Positions 1 to 7,198 of a stretch of 22,549 nucleotides of DNA are shown here, one piece after another (position 1 is the first letter of the stretch; each line of letters opens with the position of its first letter). Position numbers and translations under genes: made by a program. A model generated the notes under the pieces. It made no database searches. It was not told the DNA's origin and saw nothing but the letters and a program-made list of their open reading frames with translations. This stretch comes from Burkholderiales bacterium (GTDB lineage: Bacteria; Pseudomonadota; Gammaproteobacteria; Burkholderiales; Usitatibacteraceae): positions 1-22,549 of the forward strand of contig JAJAYN010000153.1 of the NCBI GenBank assembly GCA_026786225.1. Reading direction: 5' to 3'.

Positions 1-348
1 ATGACCGACCTCGAATCCCTCCGCGACCAACTTCGTACCTTCGCCGTCGAGCGCGATTGGAACCAGTTCCACTCGCCCAAGAATCTCGCCGCCGCCCTCG
101 CCGTGGAGGCGGCTGAATTGCTCGAACATTTTCAGTGGCTCACCGAAGCCCAGAGCCAGCAACTGCCGCCGGAAGCGCTCAATGCAGTGCGCGCCGAAGT
201 GGCCGACGTGCTGCTCTACCTGATCCGCATCAGCGACAAACTTGGCATCGATCTCATCGAAGCCGCGAACGCGAAGATTAAATTGAATGCGGAGAAATAC
301 CCGGTAGAAAAGGCGCGGGGGAGTAGCAAGAAATACACGGCGTTGTAG
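1..348 (+). CDS. MazG-like nucleotide pyrophosphohydrolase
   Basis: This is a 115-residue all-alpha NTP pyrophosphohydrolase of the MazG/RS21-C6 (dCTPase-like) group, which hydrolyses (d)NTPs to the monophosphate and pyrophosphate and is thought to clean the nucleotide pool. The paired metal-binding motifs are visible: E36xxE39 in VEAAEL and E66xxD69 in AEVADV. The family's C-terminal KYP...KARG..KKY signature (about residues 99-112) is also present. Length is normal for the single-domain type. The ATG is the first base of the window, so no upstream ribosome binding site can be examined and a longer N-terminus cannot be excluded. No partner gene is evident. The exact substrate (dCTP or other) cannot be read from sequence. 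Confidence 0.9.
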   Translation: MTDLESLRDQLRTFAVERDWNQFHSPKNLAAALAVEAAELLEHFQWLTEAQSQQLPPEALNAVRAEVADVLLYLIRISDKLGIDLIEAANAKIKLNAEKYPVEKARGSSKKYTAL

Positions 349-401
349 CATCGGGACAAGATAATGGTGCAAACTTAAGACGCCCAATCTGTCATAGCCC
401 C

Positions 402-746
402 ATGTCCGTAGAAATTCACATCCGACGCCTTCACCGGTACGACGATCTCAGCGCAGCCCTTGCCGGGTTGCCGGACACGCTCAACATCGACGCCGCCTTT
501 ATTATTTCCGAGATCGGCAGCTTGATGCCCGCCGTGCTGCGTTTCGTCGGTGCAAAGACTGGCACGGTGGTGCACAGCGATACAGAAATTCTTTCGCTCT
601 CGGGCGCACTCGCGCGCAACGAGAGCGGCGGCTCGCATATACGCATGGCGGTGTACGATCAAAATGACGCGGTGTTTGGTGGACACTTGATGGTCTGGTC
701 GATGGTGCGAGCCACGGCGGAAATTGTGATTGGTAGCGCGCCCTAA
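402..746 (+). CDS. PPC/DUF296 domain protein
   Basis: This 114-residue protein is a single PPC (DUF296) domain, the fold found alone in bacteria and archaea and fused to AT-hooks in plants. Family landmarks are visible: a GSLMPAVLRF segment (about 39-48), EILSLSGAL (about 63-71) and GGHLM (about 93-97) followed by a final strand with TAEIVIG. In many prokaryotic members a His-x-His pair before the GGHL loop is associated with metal binding; here the matching stretch reads SHIRMAV, so the second His is Arg. Bacterial members are trimeric and mostly of unknown role. No clear Shine-Dalgarno sequence precedes the ATG. It lies 53 bases after the MazG-like gene on the same strand, with no obvious functional link. 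Confidence 0.8.
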   Translation: MSVEIHIRRLHRYDDLSAALAGLPDTLNIDAAFIISEIGSLMPAVLRFVGAKTGTVVHSDTEILSLSGALARNESGGSHIRMAVYDQNDAVFGGHLMVWSMVRATAEIVIGSAP

Positions 747-838
747 TGGTCATTCGCGAGGCAACTCGACGACGCGACCGGGTTCGGCGAGTTAGTGGCG
801 ACCCCTAAGCCACCGAAGCAAGGTTGGCGGACGTCGAT

Positions 839-1117
839 ATGCCCCTGCTTTTAACCATCACCGAATCCATTGGCTGGCTGGCCTTTATCTACATGGGCGC
901 GGCGGGCGTGTATGAATTGCTTGGCGGGCGAAAGGTGCGCGCGACGGCATTCCTCGCCGGGGCGTTTGGCTGGATTGTCGTTACGTTTGTGGTGATGTGG
1001 CTGGCGCGGCCTGGTGGCGTACTGGTGGGACTGTTGCTCGCCTACTTCGCGGCCACGGGTTGGTTGGCGTACAAGGTTTTCCGCTTGCTGGGTAAGCCCG
1101 ATATGGATATTCGCTAG
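839..1117 (+). CDS. Small three-helix inner-membrane protein, unknown function
   Basis: This is a 92-residue hydrophobic protein with three predicted transmembrane segments, at about residues 8-28, 40-58 and 62-82, and a short charged C-terminus (GKPDMDIR). I do not recognise the family. I chose the ATG at 839 because it opens straight into the hydrophobic N-terminus; an in-frame TTG at 824 would add five residues, but its only purine-rich upstream stretch (AAGCAAGG) abuts it. Codon use matches the neighbours, and overlapping frames look like shadows. It may be a small superfamily-type integral membrane protein of a kind common in proteobacteria. There is no operon evidence beyond the shared strand. 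Confidence 0.65.
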   Translation: MPLLLTITESIGWLAFIYMGAAGVYELLGGRKVRATAFLAGAFGWIVVTFVVMWLARPGGVLVGLLLAYFAATGWLAYKVFRLLGKPDMDIR

Positions 1118-1172
1118 TTCTCCTTTTGCGCGCCGTCACCAGCAATATTGGCTGTCGTATCATGCAGCCATC

Positions 1173-2357
1173 ATGATGCCCAAGCCCTCATTCCTGCTGC
1201 CAACGTACGATACGCCCCTGGGCCATCGTCTGCGCAGCTTGTGGTCGCTCGATCCTTCCATTCATTTTCTCAACCACGGCTCGTACGGTGCGACACCGCG
1301 TTTTGTGCAGGCGGCGCAGTTGCGCTGGCGCGAAGAGCTCGAGAATGAACCGGTGCGTTTCATCGGCGATATCCTGCCCGATGCTTTGCGTGTGGCAGGT
1401 GCGCGTCTGGCGCGATTTGTGGGCACGTCGCCGCCGCGATTGGCCCTGGTCGAGAACGCTACTGCCGGTGTCACTGCGGTGCTGCGCTCCATTCGCTGGA
1501 ACGCCGGCGACCGCATCGTGCTCGCCAATCACGCTTATCCGGCGGTGAAGAATACCGCGCGTTATCTTGCCGAACGCTATGGCTTGCACGTGATCGAAGC
1601 GCAAGTGCCGTGGCCACTCACCAGCGCGGAGGCACTCGTCGAGGCGTACACCGCAGCTATCGAGGGCGGCGCGCGCATTGCGATCATCGATCACATTTTT
1701 TCACCGCTGGCTGTAGTCACGCCGCTGGGCGCTATCGTCCGGCTGTGTCGCGAGCGCGGCGTGCAGGTGCTGGTCGATGGTGCGCACGCGCCGGGGATGT
1801 TGCGCCTGTCGCTCGATGCGCTGGGCGATATGGGGGTCGATTGGTACGTCGGCAATTGCCACAAATGGCTGTGCGCGCCCAAGGGTTGCGGCTTTATCGT
1901 CGCCACACCGGAAGGCCAGCGCGATCTGCATCCGGCGGTCATTTCCAATTTCTACGGCGAAGGTTTCGAAAAAGAATTCGCCTGGACAGGTACCATCGAT
2001 CCCAGCGCGCGGTTAGCGATTACGGCTGCGCTGGAATTTATCGAGGCAATTGGGTTGGAGCGCTATCACACGGCGCTCCGTGCACAAGCGCGTGAGGCTT
2101 CTGCCATGCTTGCCAACGCATGGGGCGTGGTACCGGGCGCACCGGCCGAAATGTTCGCGGCGATGGTGACACTGCCGCTGCCGGTGAATGAGCCCGGCAG
2201 CAAAGAGGCCGTCGCACGGTGGCGGCTGAAATTGCTGCAGGAACACAACATCGAAGTCCCTGTCCACGCGATCAATGGACGGTTGTGGGTGCGCATCTCA
2301 GCGCAGGTGTACAACGAGCTTTCTGATTACGAGGCGTTGGCGCAGGTGTTCGCCTAG
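1173..2357 (+). CDS. Class V aminotransferase, isopenicillin N epimerase-like
   Basis: This is a PLP-dependent fold-type I enzyme of the class V aminotransferase/isopenicillin N epimerase-like group, which includes cysteine desulfurase-like and amino-acid epimerase members. It starts with the typical FLNHGSYGATP segment (about 31-41). The PLP-contacting VDGAHAPG motif supplies the Asp that pairs with the pyridine nitrogen (D201, counted from the second ATG). The Schiff-base lysine is in GNCHKWLCAPKG (about K230). Length (394 residues) is normal. The reading frame stays open upstream to 1014, but that part overlaps the membrane-protein gene and does not resemble the family. The MM pair at 1173/1176 is the natural start; no good Shine-Dalgarno sequence is visible. 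The substrate is unknown. Confidence 0.88.
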   Translation: MMPKPSFLLPTYDTPLGHRLRSLWSLDPSIHFLNHGSYGATPRFVQAAQLRWREELENEPVRFIGDILPDALRVAGARLARFVGTSPPRLALVENATAGVTAVLRSIRWNAGDRIVLANHAYPAVKNTARYLAERYGLHVIEAQVPWPLTSAEALVEAYTAAIEGGARIAIIDHIFSPLAVVTPLGAIVRLCRERGVQVLVDGAHAPGMLRLSLDALGDMGVDWYVGNCHKWLCAPKGCGFIVATPEGQRDLHPAVISNFYGEGFEKEFAWTGTIDPSARLAITAALEFIEAIGLERYHTALRAQAREASAMLANAWGVVPGAPAEMFAAMVTLPLPVNEPGSKEAVARWRLKLLQEHNIEVPVHAINGRLWVRISAQVYNELSDYEALAQVFA

Positions 2358-2370
2358 TTCCGCATTGAAC

Positions 2371-2523
2371 TCAGCTGCGCGCGCCGAAGACATATTTGTC
2401 TGTTGCTTTGTCGTCTTCCGCAGGTTCGGCTTCTGGCACTTGTGCTGGCGCGCTCTTTAGCCGGGGCAACAAGCCAAGTTTGCCCTTCAGGTTCAGCACC
2501 ATCAGAATCAATTCCTCGCTAAT
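2371..2523 (-). CDS. Candidate 50-residue protein with ATT start, downstream of the LuxR gene
   Basis: Immediately after the TAG of the LuxR-family gene the minus strand carries AAAGGAGG (2536-2529), five bases, then ATT AGC GAG GAA and an open frame to TGA at 2373-2371. Read from the ATT as Met it encodes 50 residues: MSEELILMVLNLKGKLG, a Pro/Ala/Glu-rich middle, then an acidic and basic tail ending KYVFGARS. No ATG, GTG or TTG sits at a normal distance from that strong ribosome binding site. The first in-frame ATG (2502, giving 43 residues) is 26 bases away but has its own GAGGA. Codon choice looks coding. I recognise no family. ATT initiation is known for infC and pcnB, so it is possible but rare. 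The alternative is a decayed gene whose ATG mutated to ATT. Confidence 0.5.
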   Translation of the reverse strand: MSEELILMVLNLKGKLGLLPRLKSAPAQVPEAEPAEDDKATDKYVFGARS

Positions 2524-2538
2524 GGAATCCTCCTTTAG

Positions 2539-3621
2539 CTAGGCGCCCGCCATCATCTTGGCTACGGCATCCGCGCGATCATGCGCGTCGAGCCGCATAA
2601 ATAATTGTTTGATATGGTAATTAACCGTGTTCCCGCTGACGTTCAATGCTTCCGCGATCTGCTGGTTGCTGCGCCCCTGTGCGAGCAGCAACGCTACCTC
2701 CCGCTGCTGCGGCGAAATGTCGAATCCGCCCATCGCTTCAGCGAGTTTCAAAATCATCGGCTGCTGCCGGCGCACATGAATCGCTGCGCGTGAAGCGGGT
2801 GCGGCACCATCGCCGTCAAGCGCATAGGCGCTGAGCATAAAGCGTCCCCACTGCCCATCGATGGCCAGACGGGGCGCGGCGGCGGCTACGCCGAGGATCG
2901 CTTTTTGCAGCAGCACCAGCAGTTGTTGCACCGCGCCCTGTGCGGCTTCACCAACGACCAGCGGTGGTGACGCAGGATTGAATTCACGCTTCAGGGCCAT
3001 TGATAAAAGGTTCAGCGATTTAGCCGCAGCCTCCACAATCTGCCCATGAAAATCGACCACCACCATGCCCTCTGAATCGGCATCGACGAACTCGACATTC
3101 GCGGTGACCGCTTTGGGCCGGTTGACTGCGTGCGCAACGTAATGCGCGATATCCTTTATCGCGCTGCGGTCTTCCGCACTGAAAGCCGGCGATTGGCGCG
3201 GCCGATAAAGCGATAGCTGGCCCAGTGCGTGCCCCTGGTCGCGGATCACGGCGTACATCACGTGGTGTGCATCGAGGTGACGCAGTATCTCGTTGTAGTA
3301 AGCCGTCCTCGTCAGCTCCGGTGACGCTGTCGAGGATGTCACCTGATCAGCGGCGCGCGCGCGCTTGATGAATGCCTGGCGAAATGGGTGCTCACCACCA
3401 TCGTAGTGACGTTCAAAGTAAATGCGCATCAAGCCGGGCGACAGCATGCGGTCGGCGTAGAGGTTGGTCATTTCACCGCGCGCATCCACCCAGAAAAATC
3501 CCGCCGAATCAGCCGAGGCGTATTCGCGAATCGCGCGCAGTAGTGTAGGCATCAGTGCCTGCCCGCTGATGCCGATACAGCAGAGTTGGCGGATGTGCGC
3601 GAGCTGGGTAGTGCGCTTCAT
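2539..3621 (-). CDS. LuxR-family transcriptional regulator with GAF-like sensor region
   Basis: This 360-residue regulator has an N-terminal GAF-like region (about 20-165), a possible PAS-like stretch (about 178-270, containing DSEGMVVVDFHGQIVEAAA) and a C-terminal LuxR/FixJ helix-turn-helix (about 303-355). The last contains the SPQQREVALLLAQG and NQQIAEALNVSGNTVNYHIKQL signatures. It has no receiver domain, so it probably responds to a ligand or partner rather than direct phosphorylation. I chose the ATG at 3621, one base after the TGA of the cyclase gene (TGACATG), which implies translational coupling. The frame extends 22 residues further upstream (to 3687) inside that gene, but that part reads as an antisense-type shadow. 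It is the last large gene of the signalling cluster and plausibly its transcriptional output. Confidence 0.85.
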   Translation of the reverse strand: MKRTTQLAHIRQLCCIGISGQALMPTLLRAIREYASADSAGFFWVDARGEMTNLYADRMLSPGLMRIYFERHYDGGEHPFRQAFIKRARAADQVTSSTASPELTRTAYYNEILRHLDAHHVMYAVIRDQGHALGQLSLYRPRQSPAFSAEDRSAIKDIAHYVAHAVNRPKAVTANVEFVDADSEGMVVVDFHGQIVEAAAKSLNLLSMALKREFNPASPPLVVGEAAQGAVQQLLVLLQKAILGVAAAAPRLAIDGQWGRFMLSAYALDGDGAAPASRAAIHVRRQQPMILKLAEAMGGFDISPQQREVALLLAQGRSNQQIAEALNVSGNTVNYHIKQLFMRLDAHDRADAVAKMMAGA

Positions 3622-3622
3622 G

Positions 3623-4774
3623 TCATCGTGTTGCAGTTTGCCGAGTGGCAACCAGCCGGTACGCGCGCTGCGTCGCTGTGAGGCCACGCAGCGTAATATC
3701 GCCGAGTGGTTCAGTCGCGTATGTAGCGTCTATTTCGGCATGCACACGTTGCGAAACGTAAATCTCGCCGCCCGGCGCTTCCGCGCACAAACGCGCAGCG
3801 AGATTGGTCACCGTGCCGATCGCACCATAGTCGATGCGCTGCTCAAAGCCGATTGCGCCCAGCGTGGCGACACCGAGCGCCACACCGATACCGGCGTCGA
3901 GCGCAAAGCCTTTTGCTTGCCACTGCGTCGACAATTCCCCGACCGCCCTGCACATCGCCACTGCCATGTCGACTGCCCGCTTGGCAGGATCGGCAATGGT
4001 CACCGGATCGTTGAAGAACACCATCATGCCGTCACCGGTAAAGCGCTCCAGCGTGCCGCCGTACTGGTCGACCAGATGCCCCATGGCCGCGTGGAATTCG
4101 CGCAGTGCCTGCATCACCACTTCAGGCGCGGTTGCCTCGGCGAAAGTGGTGAAGCCGCGTAAATCAATAAACACCACCGCAATCTCGCGACGGTGCGAAA
4201 TCAGCGGGTCTTCAGCCCCGCCGGCGACGATCAAATCGGCCAGCTGCGGTGAAAGAAAGCGCTTGAGGCGCATCAATTTTTCGCTGCGCAGTACTTCATC
4301 AGCGACCCGTTTTTCCAGCGACACGTTCCACGCGGCGAGTTCTTGTGCTTGCGCCTCGACCTGATCATAAAGGTGCTTTACGCGCAGCAGCGAGCGAACC
4401 CGCGCGAGCAACTCCGGCGGGTGGATCGGCTTGGACAGAAAATCGTCCGCACCCGCATCCAGACCCTTCACTCTTTCCTGATTCGGGTCCAGCGCGGTCA
4501 CCATTACGATTGGCAACATGCGGTGTTGCGGGTCCAGGCGAAGCGTGCGGCAAACTTCAAAGCCATCCATCCCGGGCATGATGACGTCGAGCAAGATCAG
4601 GTCGGGGGCCTCGTCAGTCACAGCGACAAGGCAGGACGCGCCATCGTTTGCGGCGCGCAGTGTATAGCCGTGCACAGTGAGGAGATCGACAAGCAAACGC
4701 CGGTTTCCCTCATGGTCATCAACGACGAGAATGTTTCCGGTGCCTCGTGCGCTGGCGGGTATTGCTATGGTCAT
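3623..4774 (-). CDS. Response regulator fused to class III adenylate/guanylate cyclase
   Basis: This is a cytosolic 383-residue protein with an N-terminal receiver domain (about 13-130), a coiled-coil linker (about 135-175) and a class III nucleotide cyclase domain (about 195-330). Receiver residues are intact: D19/D20, phosphoacceptor D63 in LLDVIMPGMDG, T93 and K115 in LSKPI. The cyclase keeps both metal aspartates, D204 (VFIDLRGFT) and D248 (FTGDGMMVFF), and the transition-state pair N324/R328 (TNLAARL). The adenine-selecting lysine position reads Arg (LERF, about 244) and its partner position reads Gly (DYGAIG), so the product nucleotide is uncertain. The ATG at 4774 follows GGGAGG with good spacing; a TTG one codon earlier is less likely. 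Phosphorylation by the neighbouring kinase is the natural input. Confidence 0.9.
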   Translation of the reverse strand: MTIAIPASARGTGNILVVDDHEGNRRLLVDLLTVHGYTLRAANDGASCLVAVTDEAPDLILLDVIMPGMDGFEVCRTLRLDPQHRMLPIVMVTALDPNQERVKGLDAGADDFLSKPIHPPELLARVRSLLRVKHLYDQVEAQAQELAAWNVSLEKRVADEVLRSEKLMRLKRFLSPQLADLIVAGGAEDPLISHRREIAVVFIDLRGFTTFAEATAPEVVMQALREFHAAMGHLVDQYGGTLERFTGDGMMVFFNDPVTIADPAKRAVDMAVAMCRAVGELSTQWQAKGFALDAGIGVALGVATLGAIGFEQRIDYGAIGTVTNLAARLCAEAPGGEIYVSQRVHAEIDATYATEPLGDITLRGLTATQRAYRLVATRQTATR

Positions 4775-4798
4775 CAACGCGCCCCTCCCAGGGCCGAT

Positions 4799-4820
4799 GC
4801 GTAATCCTCATTGATTACGC
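4799..4820 (-). promoter_or_regulatory. Perfect 8-bp inverted repeat upstream of the cyclase gene
   Basis: GCGTAATC, six bases, GATTACGC forms a perfect 8-base-pair dyad about 25 bases before the cyclase ATG and inside the only sizeable gap (148 bases) of the signalling cluster. There is no following T-run on the minus strand, so it is not a standard intrinsic terminator. An operator, an attenuator-like hairpin or an mRNA-processing site would each fit. No convincing promoter was found next to it. Confidence 0.45.
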
Positions 4821-4922
4821 AATTCGATGCTGCGACTATCCCACATTCTTCTTTGTTAGGGTATGCCGTCGGTGGCACGCGAGCAAAAATGTGTGGCGCA
4901 AGCTAGCCGCGCAAAATTCCAA

Positions 4923-5297
4923 TCATGACGCCGGCACCAAGGCGCGGATGGTATCGAGAAACGCTTTCAGGTTTAGTGGCTTAGGCTCAAACCCATTGAA
5001 ACCCGCGGCGTGAATTTTTTCCCGTACATTGCCCATGACCGAGGCCGTTACCGCAATAACAGGTGTCGCCGCAATATCAGCATCGCCGCGAATTTCACGA
5101 ATGGCATCAAGCCCGGAGATGCCAGGTAAATGAATGTCCATCAGAACCAGTTGGGGATGACGCTGGCGAATGAGCTCAAGGCCAGTTTCCCCACGATCCG
5201 TCTCGATCACCTCATAGCCCTGGTGTTCAAGCACATCTTTCATCAGCCGGCGGCTCTTCTCATCGTCTTCGACAATCAAGATCAAGGGTTTCTCCAT
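4923..5297 (-). CDS. Single-domain response regulator (CheY/DivK-like)
   Basis: This is a 124-residue stand-alone receiver with every conserved residue: acidic pocket E10-D11-D12, phosphoacceptor D54 in LVLMDIHLPG, T84 in AVTAS and K106 in EPKPL. It has no output domain, so it acts as a phosphate shuttle or by binding a partner, as DivK and CheY do. Sequence layout (VEDDEKSRRLMKDVLEHQGY) is close to the DivK-type receivers that commonly follow hybrid or HisKA kinases. It starts 29 bases after the histidine kinase gene, so the pair is probably cognate. The ATG at 5297 lacks a strong Shine-Dalgarno sequence, which again points to translation linked to the upstream gene. Confidence 0.9.
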   Translation of the reverse strand: MEKPLILIVEDDEKSRRLMKDVLEHQGYEVIETDRGETGLELIRQRHPQLVLMDIHLPGISGLDAIREIRGDADIAATPVIAVTASVMGNVREKIHAAGFNGFEPKPLNLKAFLDTIRALVPAS

Positions 5298-5313
5298 ATG
5301 CGTAAAAGTTGCT

Positions 5314-5350
5314 TTCCCGCTCCCAGTTACGGGAGAAGGCTGGGGTGAGG
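5314..5350. repeat. REP-like palindromic element fused to the kinase 3' end
   Basis: On the minus strand this reads CCTCACCCCAGCCTTCTCCC, then GTAACT, then GGGAG. It resembles the widespread dispersed bacterial element that begins CCTCACCCCAGCCCTCTCCCG and ends in its own complement GGGAGAGGG. The CTCCC/GGGAG arms form a hairpin. The element supplies the last residues (HPSLLP) and the TAA stop of the histidine kinase and occupies the gap before the receiver gene. The identification is from memory of the consensus, and I saw no second copy in the window. Confidence 0.55.
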
Positions 5351-7198
5351 CCGATCCGATTCACCACGCGTAGCGATCAAAGGCATCATATCAACGACTT
5401 CTAATCGATGATCCGGCAACGTAAACGTAAACGCTGCACCCTTGCCGGGTTCGCTCGCCACCCAAATCTGGCCGCCATGTAACTCCACAAATCGCTTTGC
5501 CAGCGGGAGGCCCAAACCCGTTCCCTCCAGCTTGGCACTGCCACTGGATTTTAATTGCCGAAACGCCTCGAAGATCGCCGTTTGATCCTCGAGCGCGATA
5601 CCCATTCCGGAGTCTTTAACCGTTATCATGACGCCACTTGTATCACGGCGTACCAACACTTCAACCCACCCGTTCGGGTAGGAAAATTTCACCGCATTGA
5701 TTAGCAAATTGATCAGGATCTGTTTGAATTTGCGCTGATCGGCTACGATTTCTTCCGCGTCCGGCGCAATGTCCGCCCGCAAATGCAATTGATGCCGCAA
5801 CGCCCGCTCACGTACGAGCACCATGGCGTTGTCGATCGCCATCGGTACGCTGAATGCCGTCAAATCCAGATCCATGTGTCCTGCCTCGATCTTCGATAGA
5901 TCAAGGATGTCGTTGATCAGCGAAAGCAAATGCTGGCCGGATTCGTTGATGTCCTTCACGTACTCCAACTGTTTCGGATTGAGTTCGCCGAAATATTGCT
6001 CTTTCAACACATCCGAAAAGCCGATGACCGCATTCAAGGGTGTGCGCAGTTCGTGTGACATATTGGCGAGGAACTCGGATTTGTGGCGGTTGGCGAGTTC
6101 CAGCTGGGCGGTCTTTTCGGAGACTTTTACCTCAAGTGACTTTGAGTAGTCGTGTAACTGCGATGCGAGTGACATTACCGAGCGATCCAATCCGCCCAAG
6201 CGCCTAATCGTCGAGGGAGTTGCCTGCTCGGAAAAATCTCCCATGCTGAACCGCTCGGCGATCCGATTCAAATCTTTGATTGGTCGCGCCATACGTCGAG
6301 CAAACCAGAGTGCGATAAGGAAGCCAACGCTTAGGCTCACACCGGTTAGGACCACGCCGAGGAGCAACGTTTTTCTGGCCGGCGCAAGAATTGCGGCAGA
6401 CGGTTCGGAAACCAACATGACCCATCCGGTTTTGGGTTCTCTGAAATGACTGATAAAAAATTCATCCGGGTTACGCGTTGAAAATCGCGTCAAGACCGCG
6501 GCATTACCAGTATCGGGCCGATCGGACCCTTTTAGTGTTTCCATCACTTGTTCTATGCGTTCCGTAGTCGGTCGATCTGGCAGTGAGTGCGAGACAAGAT
6601 GCCATCCCCGGTCAAAAACAAAAATTTCCTGGCCATCCCGCAACTCGCTATTTCGCAAGTATTCGCCGAGAACGCGCGTATCGACCGAGGCGAGCACGGC
6701 GCCTGGCGACGATGACCTGGTGGGCACCCACATCGGTACACGTGGAATGCCATCAACGCTTTCAACAATATCATCGAGCTTGTACGGTGAAGCTGCTACA
6801 CGCTGCCGTCTCGGGATAAACGGTTCATCGTCGGCTGCACGCACTACCTTCGTCGATACTGCGCCGTCAGCGCCATACCACGCTAGAGCCCGAATCGCGG
6901 GCTCGATTTTGAGAATGCGCGTAAAGTCTTCAGCGCGCGCACCTTCGCCAAACAGCGCATTGTCAAAGGGGATATTTGCCGATTCGCCGACGAGGCGCCC
7001 GATGGCGTCAAGTCGCGCCGTGATGTTATTGGTAACACGAGCTAGCTCCGCCCGTTGCAATTCCCCGGCCGCATCGGTAGATGCGCGTTGCGAAATCAAT
7101 CCGGCGATTACGGCAAACAACAACAAACTAACTGCCAGCAATACAAATGTAGCCAGAAAATATTGACGCTCAAGAGAAGCTACGTGATCGCCGGGCAT
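5327..7198 (-). CDS. Membrane sensor histidine kinase with periplasmic Cache-like domain
   Basis: This is a 623-residue inner-membrane sensor kinase. The order is TM1 (about 14-36), a roughly 230-residue periplasmic sensor of double-Cache type (about 40-268), TM2 (about 278-300), HAMP (about 301-350), a coiled coil, HisKA with phosphoacceptor H382 in SHELRTPLN, and HATPase_c (about 490-596). The HATPase_c has an N-box (LLINAVKFS), G1 box (DSGMGI) and G2 box (GTGLGLPLAK). I chose the ATG at 7198, preceded by GGCAGGA and overlapping the end of the peptidase gene by 19 bases. A GTG at 7234 (12 residues longer, preceded by GAAGAG) is also possible. The cognate receivers are probably the two genes downstream. 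The C-terminal tail after the ATPase domain ends in REP-like DNA, so its last residues are probably not functional. Confidence 0.9.
   Translation of the reverse strand: MPGDHVASLERQYFLATFVLLAVSLLLFAVIAGLISQRASTDAAGELQRAELARVTNNITARLDAIGRLVGESANIPFDNALFGEGARAEDFTRILKIEPAIRALAWYGADGAVSTKVVRAADDEPFIPRRQRVAASPYKLDDIVESVDGIPRVPMWVPTRSSSPGAVLASVDTRVLGEYLRNSELRDGQEIFVFDRGWHLVSHSLPDRPTTERIEQVMETLKGSDRPDTGNAAVLTRFSTRNPDEFFISHFREPKTGWVMLVSEPSAAILAPARKTLLLGVVLTGVSLSVGFLIALWFARRMARPIKDLNRIAERFSMGDFSEQATPSTIRRLGGLDRSVMSLASQLHDYSKSLEVKVSEKTAQLELANRHKSEFLANMSHELRTPLNAVIGFSDVLKEQYFGELNPKQLEYVKDINESGQHLLSLINDILDLSKIEAGHMDLDLTAFSVPMAIDNAMVLVRERALRHQLHLRADIAPDAEEIVADQRKFKQILINLLINAVKFSYPNGWVEVLVRRDTSGVMITVKDSGMGIALEDQTAIFEAFRQLKSSGSAKLEGTGLGLPLAKRFVELHGGQIWVASEPGKGAAFTFTLPDHRLEVVDMMPLIATRGESDRPHPSLLP

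Noticed and set aside
1014..1172. 53-residue N-terminal extension of the class V aminotransferase
   Set aside because: It lies inside the membrane-protein gene in another frame and has Cys/Arg/Trp-rich shadow composition. The family match begins at the MM pair.
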